NCBI GenBank assembly: GCA_030655315.1
Contig: JAURVT010000037.1
Span: 1-64,000 of the forward strand
DNA length: 64,000 nucleotides
Reading direction: 5' to 3'
Source: Nocardioidaceae bacterium
GTDB lineage: Bacteria; Actinomycetota; Actinomycetes; Propionibacteriales; Nocardioidaceae
In this document: positions 38,893 through 46,760 of the stretch, piece after piece
Position numbering within the stretch: the stretch's first letter is position 1
Layout of the letters: the number at the start of each line of letters is the position of its first letter
The notes under the pieces: model-generated
Databases searched by the model: none
What the model saw: the letters and a program-made list of their open reading frames with translations, nothing else
What the model was told of the DNA's origin: nothing
Position numbers and translations under genes: made by a program

Positions 38893-40076
38893 ACCCGGGC
38901 CGCGAAGGGCCCGCCGGCGGCGAACGCGTGGTCGGCGAACCGCTCGCCCATCAGCCGGTGGGTGGCGGGGTCCGGGTGCAGGCGGTCGGGCAGCGGCAGG
39001 TCGTCGACGTCGGCCTCGCCGTAGAGCACCCGTCCGTCGAGGTGGTGCAGGTGCGGGTCCTGCGCCGCGCGCTCGGCGACGATGCGGGCGAGCTCGCGAC
39101 GCACGACCTGCAGGGTGAGACGGGTCGGGTCGCCCGGGTCGCCGGTGGCCTCGAACCGCAGGACGCCCTCGGCCAGGCCGCTCGCGTCCATCGCGCTCGG
39201 TCCGGGCGTGCTCTCGTGGATGGGGCACAGCACGGACGACACCACCAGCAGCGGGACGTCGGGGTGACCCTCGCGGATCGTGTCGAGGAACCCGTGCACG
39301 GCGGGACCGAACGCGCGCACCCGCATGACGTCGGTGTTCACCAGGTTGATGCCCAGCTTGAGGCTGACCAGGTCGGCGGGCGCGTCGCGGATCGTCCGGG
39401 CCACGAACGGGTCGAGCAGCGCGCTGCCCCCGAAGCCGAGGTTCACCAGCTCGACGCCGCCGCGCGCCGCGGCGACCGCGGGCCAGGTGGTGCTGGGGCT
39501 CTCGGCGTTGCTGCCGTGGCTGATCGAGCTGCCGTGGTGCACCCACCTGCGTCGCCGGTGGCCGGCGACCTCGACCGGCGCGTCGGTGCGCAGCGCGACG
39601 AGCTCGGTCGTCTCGTTGTGCGGGAGCCAGATCTCGACGTCCTTGACGTGCCCGGGCAGGCCGTCGAAGCGGACCGTGGCGACGTCGCCGTCGGCGGTCG
39701 TCGCCGACCCGGTGGACATGTCGATGGTCAGCGTGCGACCGGCGCCCGCGGTGGCGCGTCCCGACAGGGTCCCGTCGACGACGAGGTCGTAGAGGCCGTC
39801 GGGACGCGCGGGCGCGCCCACGTAGGCCATCTTGGTGGCCAGCACGTCGAGCTCGACCGTCGTGGCGCGGGTGCGCAGCACCACCCGCACGCCGGACGGC
39901 TGCGACTCGGCCATCGCCAGCTGCGCGTCCGGCACCTGCGCCCGGGCCTGGGCCGGCAGCCGGTGCGGGAGCACGCCCCTCCCGGTGGACTCGAGGTCGA
40001 GGGCCCCGTGGACGACGGCGTCGTCGAGCGGCGTCGTCACCCACCGGTCCGGGTGCTGCGGCGGGGTGGTCGTCAT
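38889..40076 (-). CDS. SGNH/GDSL-family hydrolase
   Basis: 395 residues, no signal peptide. Residues ~1-165 form a beta-rich domain. The hydrolase core has WVHHGSSISHGSNA (block I Ser), NLGFGGSALLD (block II Gly), a LKLGINLVN segment (block III Asn) and DRLHPDPATH near the C-terminus (Asp-x-x-His). This two-domain form resembles carbohydrate esterases or lipases of the GDSL-2 type. It is convergent with truA. The substrate is unknown. Confidence 0.9.
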   Translation of the reverse strand: MTTTPPQHPDRWVTTPLDDAVVHGALDLESTGRGVLPHRLPAQARAQVPDAQLAMAESQPSGVRVVLRTRATTVELDVLATKMAYVGAPARPDGLYDLVVDGTLSGRATAGAGRTLTIDMSTGSATTADGDVATVRFDGLPGHVKDVEIWLPHNETTELVALRTDAPVEVAGHRRRRWVHHGSSISHGSNAESPSTTWPAVAAARGGVELVNLGFGGSALLDPFVARTIRDAPADLVSLKLGINLVNTDVMRVRAFGPAVHGFLDTIREGHPDVPLLVVSSVLCPIHESTPGPSAMDASGLAEGVLRFEATGDPGDPTRLTLQVVRRELARIVAERAAQDPHLHHLDGRVLYGEADVDDLPLPDRLHPDPATHRLMGERFADHAFAAGGPFAARV

Positions 40077-40158
40077 GGTCGTCCCAGCCTGTCACGACCG
40101 GGCTGGAGGCGATCCGGCAGACTGGACCCCCGTCCCCGAAGCACCGAGGAGCTCCACG

Positions 40159-40341
40159 ATGCCCGCACGTCTCGTCCGTCCCCGTCGCAAGATCATCGCC
40201 GGCGTCTGCGCCGGGATCGCGCAGCGCTTCGGCCTGTCCACCACGCTCGTGCGCGTGGCGTTCGTCGTCAGCTGCGTGCTGCCCGGCCCGCAGTTCATCG
40301 CCTACCTGGTGCTGTGGCTGGTCATGCCCAAGGAGAAGTAG
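40159..40341 (+). CDS. Small PspC-domain membrane protein
   Basis: 60 residues: almost the bare PspC domain, PRRKIIAGVCAGIAQRFGLSTTLVRVAFVV, with two hydrophobic segments. In other bacteria PspC senses envelope stress; this single-domain form lacks the usual cytoplasmic extension. ATG 40159 has GAGGAG upstream. It precedes an MmcQ-like gene by 4 bases. Confidence 0.88.
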   Translation: MPARLVRPRRKIIAGVCAGIAQRFGLSTTLVRVAFVVSCVLPGPQFIAYLVLWLVMPKEK

Positions 40342-40345
40342 GCCC

Positions 40346-40690
40346 GTGGCCACCTGGGAGGACGTCGTCGCGGCGGCGTCCACCCTGCCCGGCGTCGAGG
40401 TGTCCACCTGGTACCGGACGCCGGCGCTCAAGGTCGCCGGCAAGGGGTTCGTCCGCCTGCGTGCCGACGACGCCGACGGCGCGCTGATGGTCACGTGCGG
40501 CCTCGCCGAGAAGGAGGCGCTGCTCGCGTCGGGCGACCCCGCGTTCTTCACCACGCCCCACTACGACGGCCACGGATCGGTGCTCGTGCGCCTGGACCTG
40601 GTCGACGACGCCCAGCTGCACGAGCTCGTCACCGAGGCGTGGCGCCTGCGCGCGCCGGCGCGGTCGCGCGAGGAGCGGGACGACGCGTGA
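40346..40690 (+). CDS. MmcQ/YjbR-family protein
   Basis: 114 residues. WEDVVAAASTLPGVEVSTWY at the N-terminus and FFTTPHYDGHGSVLVRLDLVDD near 67 are typical of the MmcQ/YjbR (CyaY-like) fold. The family has DNA-binding-like structure but no settled function. GTG 40346 and a 4-base overlap with the next methyltransferase gene suggest an operon. Confidence 0.88.
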   Translation: MATWEDVVAAASTLPGVEVSTWYRTPALKVAGKGFVRLRADDADGALMVTCGLAEKEALLASGDPAFFTTPHYDGHGSVLVRLDLVDDAQLHELVTEAWRLRAPARSREERDDA

Positions 40691-41289
40691 GCAGCCACTA
40701 CTTCGACGCCGAGCCGGGCGTCGCCGACCGTCGCGCGGGCGTGGAGGCCCACGTGTGGGGGCGCGACCTCGCGTTCACCACGGCGAGCGGCGTGTTCTCC
40801 CGCGACGGGCTCGACAAGGCCACCGACGTCCTGCTGCGCGCCAGTGCCCCCCCGACGTCGGCCCGCACCGTCCTCGACCTCGGCTGCGGCTGGGGACCGA
40901 TCGCCTGCGCGGTGGCGATCGCCTCCCCGTCGACGACGGTCTGGGCCGTCGACACCAACGAGCGCGCCCGCGACCTCACCGTCGCCAACGCCGAGGCGCA
41001 CGGGGTCGCCGACCGGGTGCACGTCGCCGCGCCCGACGACGTGCCGCTCGAGCTCGCCTTCGACGAGCTGTGGTCCAACCCGCCGATCCGCATCGGCAAG
41101 GCGGCGCTGCACGAGCTGCTGCTGCGGTGGCTGCCCCGGCTCGCGCCCGACGGCGTCGCACGGATGGTCGTCGGCAAGAACCTCGGCGCCGACTCCCTCC
41201 AGCGCTGGCTCGACGAGCAGGGCTGGCCCACCGAGCGCGAGACCAGCCAGAAGGGCTTCCGCGTCCTCGTCACCCGTCGCGCGACCTGA
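40687..41289 (+). CDS. RsmC-like class I methyltransferase
   Basis: 200 residues. Motif I VLDLGCGWGPIACAVA near 60, acidic motif VWAVDTNERA near 82, and the catalytic SNPPIRIGKAALHELL near 135 (N-P-P-I, as in RsmC/RlmG guanine-N2 methyltransferases). The C-terminus ends TSQKGFRVLVTRR, also typical. It probably methylates a guanine in rRNA; it is the single-domain actinobacterial version. GTG 40687 overlaps the preceding stop. A long hairpin fills the gap to the next gene. Confidence 0.9.
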   Translation: MSSHYFDAEPGVADRRAGVEAHVWGRDLAFTTASGVFSRDGLDKATDVLLRASAPPTSARTVLDLGCGWGPIACAVAIASPSTTVWAVDTNERARDLTVANAEAHGVADRVHVAAPDDVPLELAFDELWSNPPIRIGKAALHELLLRWLPRLAPDGVARMVVGKNLGADSLQRWLDEQGWPTERETSQKGFRVLVTRRAT

Positions 41290-41290
41290 C

Positions 41291-41376
41291 GGATTCCCAG
41301 GTAGGCACGGACTTCCGACAGGACCACGGAGAGTTCTCCGTGGTTCCGTCGGTTCCCCGTGCCTACCTGGGAATCC
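41291..41376. repeat. 86-bp extragenic palindrome (core-type member of the repeat family)
   Basis: GGATTCCCAGGTAGGCACGG (41291-41310) pairs perfectly with its inverse at 41357-41376. Inside it, CCGACAGGACCACGGAGA pairs with TCTCCGTGGTTCCGTCGG (16 of 18). The element fills the gap between two convergent genes. Its inner part aligns with the core of the longer repeats at 50.0-50.6 kb (shared CCGAC..GACCACGG.GA.TTCTCC). It may serve as a two-way terminator. Confidence 0.85.
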
Positions 41377-41386
41377 GACAGCGGGG

Positions 41387-42286
41387 TCAGGTGTGCCGGG
41401 CGACGTGGGCGTCGGCGCAGGCGCGGAGCAGGTCGGTGACGCGACGGACGGCGAGCCGCTCGCCGCGGTCGGGACGCGACAGGGCCACGACGTGCCGGCC
41501 GGCCCGCACCGAGCGCAGCGGCAGCAGCTCGAACGCGTGGGACGGCGCCGTGGTGAAGCGGGGCAGCAGGGCGATCCCGTGGCCCGCGGCGACGAGCGCC
41601 TCGGTGGCGCGGATGTCGCGCAGCCGCTGGACGACGCGCGGCACCCGGCCGGTGCGACGGGCGAGGTCCTGGAGCACCGTGTCGAAGGGGAAGCCCTCGG
41701 GCACGCCGATCCAGTCGTGGCCGACCACGTCGGCCGGACGGACGGCGTCGCGGCCGGCGAGCGGGTGGTCGCGCGGCACGGCGACGTCGAGCGGCTCGCG
41801 CATCAGCGGCGTGACGCGCACGCGCGGATCGGGCGCCGGCGGCGTCAGCCCGTGGTTGAGGACCACGTCGTGGTGCGCCACCATCGCGCCCAGCGCGTGC
41901 TCGGGCGCGTCGTCGTCGCTGCACGCGAGGTCGATGCCGGTGCCGGCCAGGTCGCGCAGCAGCGCCGGGAAGAACATCGCCGCGGCGCTCGGGAACGCCG
42001 CCACCGACACGGTGCCGACCGCCTCGCCCACGAACGCGTCCCACCGCGCCCGCACCCGCGCGACGCTGGTCGCCACGTCGACCGCGCCCTCGGCCAGGAG
42101 ACGGCCGGCGTCGGTGAGCCGGAGGCCGCGGCCGTCGGGCTCGACGAGGTCGACGCCCAGCTCGCGCTGCAGGGTCTTGAGCTGCTGCGACACCGCCGAC
42201 GGCGTGCGGTGCTGCGCGGCCGCGACGGCCGAGATGCTGCCGCGGTCGGCCAGCTCGCGCACGAGCTCCAGGTGGCGCAGGTCCAT
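41387..42286 (-). CDS. LysR-family transcriptional regulator
   Basis: 299 residues. The helix-turn-helix DLRHLELVRELADRGSISAVAAAQHRTPSAVSQQLKTLQRELG (residues 2-45) is followed by a full effector domain with AAFPSAAAMFFPALL and RATEALVAAGHGIALLPRF. It is divergent from an EamA exporter, the layout of LysG/ArgP-type regulators with their exporter, so it probably activates that exporter in response to its substrate. ATG 42286 follows TACCGT by 6 bases. Confidence 0.92.
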   Translation of the reverse strand: MDLRHLELVRELADRGSISAVAAAQHRTPSAVSQQLKTLQRELGVDLVEPDGRGLRLTDAGRLLAEGAVDVATSVARVRARWDAFVGEAVGTVSVAAFPSAAAMFFPALLRDLAGTGIDLACSDDDAPEHALGAMVAHHDVVLNHGLTPPAPDPRVRVTPLMREPLDVAVPRDHPLAGRDAVRPADVVGHDWIGVPEGFPFDTVLQDLARRTGRVPRVVQRLRDIRATEALVAAGHGIALLPRFTTAPSHAFELLPLRSVRAGRHVVALSRPDRGERLAVRRVTDLLRACADAHVARHT

Positions 42287-42292
42287 CCGCCG

Positions 42293-42298
42293 ACGGTA
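42293..42298 (-). promoter_or_regulatory. -10 box of the LysR gene (leaderless)
   Basis: TACCGT on the minus strand, 6 bases, then ATG 42286. Confidence 0.5.
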
Positions 42299-42304
42299 CC
42301 GCAA

Positions 42305-42336
42305 TCGTGAAGGCGACCTGAAACGTCACCTCACGA
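42305..42336. promoter_or_regulatory. Putative LysR operator between lysR and eamA
   Basis: TCGTGA (42305-42310) and TCACGA (42331-42336) are inverted half-sites with a 20-base gap in a relatively AT-rich stretch of the divergent spacer. Confidence 0.4.
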
Positions 42337-42380
42337 CTATTCGCTTGTGCCTCACGGTCGACGGGCCGCAGGCTTGACCT

Positions 42381-43292
42381 GTGACCACCCGAGACCGCCT
42401 CCTGGCCGTGACGGTCGCCGTCGCGTGGGGCCTGAACTTCATCGCCATCGACCGGGCCCTGACCCACTTCCCCCCGTTCCTGCTCGTCGCCGTGCGCTTC
42501 GCCGTGATGGCGGTGCCGACGATGCTGCTCGTGCCGTGGCCGCGCGTGCGCTGGACGTGGTGGCTGCTCTACGGAGTCGGGTTCGGCGTGCTGCAGTTCG
42601 CGTTCCTGTTCGGCGCGATGGCCCACGGGATGCCCGCCGGCCTCGCGTCGCTGGTGCTGCAGAGCTCGGCCCCGTTCACCGTGCTGCTGGGGGCGCTGTT
42701 CCTGCGCGAGAGCCTCAGCCGCCGCCAGGTGGTGGGCATCACCGTGGCGGTGGTCGGTCTCGCCGTCGTGGGTCTGCACCGCGCCCAGGCGGCCGCCTGG
42801 ATCCCGTTCGCGCTGACGCTCTGCGGCGGTCTGGGCTGGGCGCTCGGCAACGTCGCGAGCCGTCAGGCCCGGCCCGAGCAGCCGATGCACCTGATGCTCT
42901 GGATGACCGTGGTCCCCCCGCTGCCGATGCTCGCGATGTCGTGGGCGTTCGAGGGCGGCGACGCGATCACGTCGAGCCTGTCGACGATGTTCACGGCGGA
43001 CGCGGTGCCCGCCCTGCTCGGCCTCGCGTACATCGTGCTCGTCGGCACCGTGCTCGGCTCGGGGCTGTGGACCGGCCTGCTCTCGCGGCACCCGTCGAGC
43101 GTCGTGGCGCCGTTCTCGATGCTCGTGCCGGTCGTCGGCATGACGGCCGCGGCCGTGCTGCTGCACGAGCGGGTCGATCCGGTCGAGGTGGCCGGGGCCG
43201 CCCTCGTCGTCGCCGGCGTCGGCTGGGCGTCCACCACCGCCCGTCGACGCGCCGTGGCGCGCACCGGGCTCGAGGAGCCGGCCCGGGCATGA
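42381..43292 (+). CDS. EamA/DMT-family exporter
   Basis: 303 residues, ten membrane helices in two EamA repeats. VAWGLNFIAIDRAL in TM1 and ASLVLQSSAPFTVLLGALFLRESLSRRQ near 95 are signature segments. APFSMLVPVVGMTAAAVLLHERV is the second repeat. It exports an amino acid or metabolite. It is paired with the divergent LysR gene. GTG 42381 and a strong terminator after the stop. Confidence 0.93.
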   Translation: MTTRDRLLAVTVAVAWGLNFIAIDRALTHFPPFLLVAVRFAVMAVPTMLLVPWPRVRWTWWLLYGVGFGVLQFAFLFGAMAHGMPAGLASLVLQSSAPFTVLLGALFLRESLSRRQVVGITVAVVGLAVVGLHRAQAAAWIPFALTLCGGLGWALGNVASRQARPEQPMHLMLWMTVVPPLPMLAMSWAFEGGDAITSSLSTMFTADAVPALLGLAYIVLVGTVLGSGLWTGLLSRHPSSVVAPFSMLVPVVGMTAAAVLLHERVDPVEVAGAALVVAGVGWASTTARRRAVARTGLEEPARA

Positions 43293-43294
43293 CG

Positions 43295-43330
43295 AGGGCC
43301 CGGCCCCGCACGCAGCGGGAGCCGGGCCCT
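43295..43330. terminator. Bidirectional terminator between eamA and cspA
   Basis: AGGGCCCGGC and GCCGGGCCCT form a perfect 10-bp stem with a 16-base loop, 3 bases after eamA and 14 bases after the convergent cspA. Confidence 0.8.
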
Positions 43331-43343
43331 GGTGTCCGATCGG

Positions 43344-43544
43344 TCAGACCGGGGTGACCTCGTGCGCCTCGCGGCCCTTGGGCCCGTCGACCACCTCGAA
43401 GTCGACGGCCTGGCCGTCCTCGAGGCTCTTGTAGCCGTCGCCGTTGATCTTGGACCAGTGGACGAACACGTCGTCCTGGCCGTCGACGGCGATGAAGCCG
43501 TAGCCCTTGTCGGCGTTGAACCACTTGACGGCGCCACGCACCAT
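43344..43544 (-). CDS. Cold-shock domain protein CspA-like
   Basis: 66 residues, one [17 protein letters not shown] is RNP1 and DVFVHWSKI is RNP2, with the usual aromatic residues. It binds single-stranded RNA/DNA as an RNA chaperone. GGGAG precedes ATG 43544. It follows the MoaD/ThiS gene by 74 bases, an order I recall from streptomycetes. Confidence 0.96.
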   Translation of the reverse strand: MVRGAVKWFNADKGYGFIAVDGQDDVFVHWSKINGDGYKSLEDGQAVDFEVVDGPKGREAHEVTPV

Positions 43545-43618
43545 GAGAACTCCCGATGTCCGAGCGAGAGCCCACTGGGCCGGGCTCCCCTGTGTCGGGC
43601 CGACCCTATACGAGGCGT

Positions 43619-43894
43619 TCAGCCACCGGCTACCGCCGGGATGATCGAGATCTGCGTGTTCGCGGGGGTCTTCGTGGCCAGGCCGTCGGCGAACCGGACG
43701 TCCTCGTTGGCCACGTAGATGTTGACGAACCGGCGCACCTTGCCCTCGTCGTCGAGCACCCGGGCCCGGATGCCCGGGTGGGCCTGCTCGAGGGAGTCGA
43801 GCACCTCGACGAGGGTGTCGCCCTCGACGGTGACCTCGTTGGCGCCGCCGGTGTAGCTGCGCAGGATGGTGGGGATGCGGACGGGGACGCTCAT
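43619..43894 (-). CDS. MoaD/ThiS-family sulfur-carrier protein (CysO-like)
   Basis: 91 residues, ubiquitin-like beta-grasp. The C-terminus IIPAVAGG ends in the Gly-Gly needed for adenylation and thiocarboxylation. [21 protein letters not shown] near 55 resembles mycobacterial CysO. It would carry sulfur as a thiocarboxylate after activation by a MoeZ/E1-like enzyme elsewhere. It starts 13 bases after the threonine-synthase-like gene, so the two share the SAM riboswitch. In CysO systems the partner is an O-phosphoserine sulfhydrylase; here the partner is a PLP enzyme for O-phosphohomoserine. Confidence 0.93.
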   Translation of the reverse strand: MSVPVRIPTILRSYTGGANEVTVEGDTLVEVLDSLEQAHPGIRARVLDDEGKVRRFVNIYVANEDVRFADGLATKTPANTQISIIPAVAGG

Positions 43895-43907
43895 GGCGGG
43901 GTGCTCC

Positions 43908-45182
43908 TCAGACCAGGTTGGCGGCGGTGAACGCCGAGTACGAGGGCTCGATCGTCGCGTCGGGACCGACCCGGTCGGCGATCGCGTCGAGCGTCTTGAG
44001 GCCGTCGCCGGTGTTGAACACGACGGTCTCGGCCTCGGGGTCGAGCCGGCCCGTGGCGATCAGCTTCTTGAGCGTGGCGACCGTGACGCCGCCCGCGGTC
44101 TCGGCGAACACGCCCTCGGTGCGGGCGAGCAGCTGGATGCCGTCGCGCACCTCCTCGTCGCTGACGTCCTCGACGGCGCCACCGGTGCGGCGGCAGGTGT
44201 CGAGCACGTAGGGGCCGTCGGCGGGGTTGCCGATGGCGAGCGACTTGGCGATGGTGTCGGGCTTGACCGGACGCACGACGTCGTGACCCTCGCGGAACGC
44301 CGCCGCCACCGGCGAGCAGCCCGTGGCCTGGGCCCCGAAGATCTTGTACGGCGTGGCCTCGACCAGACCGGTGCTGCCGAGCTCGCCGAACCCCTTGTCG
44401 ACCTTGGTCAGCTGCGACCCGGACGCGACGGGGATGACGACCTGCTCGGGCAGGCGCCAGCCGAGCTGCTCGGCGACCTCGTAGCCGAGCGTCTTGGAGC
44501 CCTCGGCGTAGTAGGGACGGACGTTGACGTTTACGAACGCCCAGTCGTCCTCCTCGCCGGCGATCTCGCTGGCGAGCTTGTTGACGTCGTCGTAGTTGCC
44601 CTTGACGGCCACCAGCGTGCCGCCGTAGACGGCGGTCGTGAGGATCTTGGGGCGCTCGAGGTTGTCGGGGACGAACACGACGCTCTTGATGCCGGCGCGG
44701 GCCGCGGCGGCGGCGACGGCGTTGGCCAGGTTGCCCGTCGAGGGGCAGGCCAGCACCTTGAGCCCGAGCTCGCGCGCGGCGGCCAGGGCCACGGCGACCA
44801 CCCGGTCCTTGAAGGAGTGGGTGGGGTTGCCGGAGTCGTCCTTGACCCAGAGGTTCTTCATCCCGAGCTCGCGGGCGAGGTTGTCGGCCTTGATCAGGCG
44901 CGTGTAGCCCGGCTCCATGTTGGGGATCGTCGCGATGTCGTCGCGGACGGGCAGCAGCGAGCGGTAGCGCCAGATGTTCGGCGGGCCGGCCTCGATCTGC
45001 TCGCGGGTGATGGCCGGGAGGTCGTAGTGGACCTCGAGCGGGCCGAAGCACTCCATGCACGCGTAGAACGGGCCGAGCTCCTGCTCGGCGCCGCACGCGC
45101 GACATCGCAGGCCGGTCGCGTGGCCGAAGGACGGCAGACCGGTGCCGGTGCTGATGGGCAGGTCCAGGGTGGGTGCGCTCAC
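43908..45182 (-). CDS. thrC: Threonine synthase-like PLP enzyme behind a SAM riboswitch
   Basis: 424 residues. The N-terminal zinc ribbon (CRAC near 27, CMEC near 43) is followed by a fold-type II PLP enzyme: Lys in DDSGNPTHSFKDRVVAVALA near 117, PSTGNLANAVAAAAARAG near 144 and IPVASGSQLTK for the phosphate region. Family knowledge: it converts O-phosphohomoserine to threonine. Context argues for more: SAM-I control and an adjacent sulfur carrier suggest O-phosphohomoserine plus protein thiocarboxylate giving homocysteine. That is an inference. GTG 45182 has AGGAGG at 45187-45192. Confidence 0.9.
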   Translation of the reverse strand: MSAPTLDLPISTGTGLPSFGHATGLRCRACGAEQELGPFYACMECFGPLEVHYDLPAITREQIEAGPPNIWRYRSLLPVRDDIATIPNMEPGYTRLIKADNLARELGMKNLWVKDDSGNPTHSFKDRVVAVALAAARELGLKVLACPSTGNLANAVAAAAARAGIKSVVFVPDNLERPKILTTAVYGGTLVAVKGNYDDVNKLASEIAGEEDDWAFVNVNVRPYYAEGSKTLGYEVAEQLGWRLPEQVVIPVASGSQLTKVDKGFGELGSTGLVEATPYKIFGAQATGCSPVAAAFREGHDVVRPVKPDTIAKSLAIGNPADGPYVLDTCRRTGGAVEDVSDEEVRDGIQLLARTEGVFAETAGGVTVATLKKLIATGRLDPEAETVVFNTGDGLKTLDAIADRVGPDATIEPSYSAFTAANLV

Positions 45183-45190
45183 GAGGCCTC

Positions 45191-45329
45191 CTCGTCATCT
45201 TCCCTGGGTGGCGACTCTCGCCCCAGGACGGAATTGGCACCATGACCACCGTGGCCTCGCGATGCGAGATGTGCGGTGGCAGGTTGCCGGGGCTTCAGCG
45301 GGCCGTGTCCCTCTGCCCCTCGTGATGAG
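45191..45329 (-). promoter_or_regulatory. SAM-I (S-box) riboswitch
   Basis: The minus strand contains the diagnostic core in order: CTCATC, GAGGGGCAGAGGGAC, GGCCC, TGAAGCC, GGCAACC, a P3 arm, GGTGCCAATTCC, a P4 arm (CCTGGGGCGAGAGTCGCCACCC region), and GATGA closing P1 with TCATC. These match the S-box consensus closely. It lies immediately upstream of the thrC-like gene. The 3' strand of P1 touches the AGGAGG ribosome site, so SAM binding may block translation; no clear terminator was seen. High SAM should therefore switch the operon off. Confidence 0.95.
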
Positions 45330-45352
45330 CAGGTCCAGCGTAGGCAGCCGTC

Positions 45353-45826
45353 TCACATGGCGGCAAGTCGGTCCAGATGGTGGACCCGGCGTCGCCACCT
45401 CGGCGGCCGGGGCGGCGGGTACCCGCCCGAGACGAGTCCCGCGAGACGCTCGAACGGGTTGAGCGACGCGTGGTCGCCCGTCACGACCCAGGACAGACCG
45501 GCCGAGGCGAGGTAGAGCGGCACCATCGCCGGCCCCAGGCACGCGGCGTACTGCGAGCAGTGCCGGTCCTCGTGCGCCAGCAGCTCGGGACGGGCACGCA
45601 GCCACTCGACGTCGTGCCGGCTGCACACGACGTTGCCGACCGTGAACGCGCTCGCCACGGGGACCGGCCAGCGGTAGCCACCCGCGATCCACGTGCCGCG
45701 CTCGTGCCGCTCCGGGGTGGCGCCGCCGAACCGCGCGACCGCGAGGCCGAGGGGCGTGGAGAGGTTGATCCAGTTCAGCGCCGCACGGACGCGCGGCCAG
45801 AGACCGTCAGGCGCGGTCGAGCGCAT
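45353..45826 (-). CDS. Conserved hypothetical protein with an HExxH motif
   Basis: 157 residues. H-E-D-R-H near 84 fits the zinc motif HExxH of minimal metallopeptidases, followed by CSQYAACLGPAMVPLYLASAGLSWV, partly hydrophobic. NWINLSTPLGLAVARFGGA near 18 and VVCSRHDVEWL near 66 look conserved but I do not recognise the family. Start ATG 45826 lies inside the otsB 3' end (20-base overlap), indicating coupled expression. It could be a membrane-associated zinc protein; activity is unproven. Confidence 0.7.
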   Translation of the reverse strand: MRSTAPDGLWPRVRAALNWINLSTPLGLAVARFGGATPERHERGTWIAGGYRWPVPVASAFTVGNVVCSRHDVEWLRARPELLAHEDRHCSQYAACLGPAMVPLYLASAGLSWVVTGDHASLNPFERLAGLVSGGYPPPRPPRWRRRVHHLDRLAAM

Positions 45827-46667
45827 CGGCCAGGGCCGTCAGCCAGCCGGCGACCTCGTCCGGCCCGGTGACCTCGAGGTCGGCGAGGTGGCCGAGGGTC
45901 TCCTCCTCGCTGGAGTGCGAGTAGACGAGCAGCCCGGCCGCGCCCGTGCCGCGCAGGGCCGCGACGGCCTCGAACGCGGGGAGGTCGCCGAGGTCGTCGC
46001 CGGCGTAGACGACGGTGCGGGCGCCGGTCTCGGCCACGAGGGTGCGCACGGCGTCGCCCTTGTCGGTGCCGTGGGCGCGCAGCTCCAGGACGTTCTTGCC
46101 GGGCTCCACGACGAGGTCGTGCCGTGCCGCGAGCGCGGCCACGGGCTCGCGCAGCGCCTCGAACGCCTTGCGCGGCTCGGGCAGCTGACGGGTGTGCACG
46201 CCCAGGGCGCGGCCCTTGTGCTCGACGAGCGCGGCCTCGAGCCCGAGGCTCTGCAGCAGGTCGGGCAGCTCGTCCTCGGCGCCGGCCACGCCGGCCGGGG
46301 GCGGCGGCTCGCTGATCTCGCCCGTGACGGCGTCCCACCGCTCGACGCCGTACTGCCCGAGGATCGACATCGTCTCGAGCCCGTCGACGCCCTCGAAGCC
46401 GCCGAGGCTGAGCGCCGTGCGCACCGGGCGGCCCGTCACCACGGCGATCTTGCCGAGGTGGCGGCCGAGACGGCCCAGGGCGTGCACGACGCCGGGCTGC
46501 ACGTGCGCGGCCGACGGGTCGTCGACGATGGGCGCGAGGGTGCCGTCGAAGTCCAGGCCGAGCAGGGTGCCGGCGGGATCGGCGAGGACCGCCTCGAGCG
46601 CCCGCACCCCCTCAGCGGTGCGCGGCTCGTGCACGTGCGTCCTCGACGTGGTGACCATGGTCTCCAT
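45807..46667 (-). CDS. otsB: Trehalose-6-phosphate phosphatase
   Basis: 286 residues, HAD superfamily. LLGLDFDGTLAPIVDD near 36 is the DxD nucleophile motif, VVTGRPV near 75 motif II, and YAGDDLGDLPAF near 218 motif IV, separated by a cap typical of OtsB. It removes phosphate from trehalose-6-phosphate made by OtsA (48.3 kb). An ATG 9 bases downstream is an alternative start. The two genes face different directions and are separated by three genes. Confidence 0.94.
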   Translation of the reverse strand: METMVTTSRTHVHEPRTAEGVRALEAVLADPAGTLLGLDFDGTLAPIVDDPSAAHVQPGVVHALGRLGRHLGKIAVVTGRPVRTALSLGGFEGVDGLETMSILGQYGVERWDAVTGEISEPPPPAGVAGAEDELPDLLQSLGLEAALVEHKGRALGVHTRQLPEPRKAFEALREPVAALAARHDLVVEPGKNVLELRAHGTDKGDAVRTLVAETGARTVVYAGDDLGDLPAFEAVAALRGTGAAGLLVYSHSSEEETLGHLADLEVTGPDEVAGWLTALADALDRA

Positions 46668-46760
46668 GATGACCCACGTCGGGGCCGGTGGAGCCCGAAG
46701 CGGACGTGACGGTCGACGCACCACGCGGGTGCGGGACGGTGACCGGGGCCGGGACGGGGC

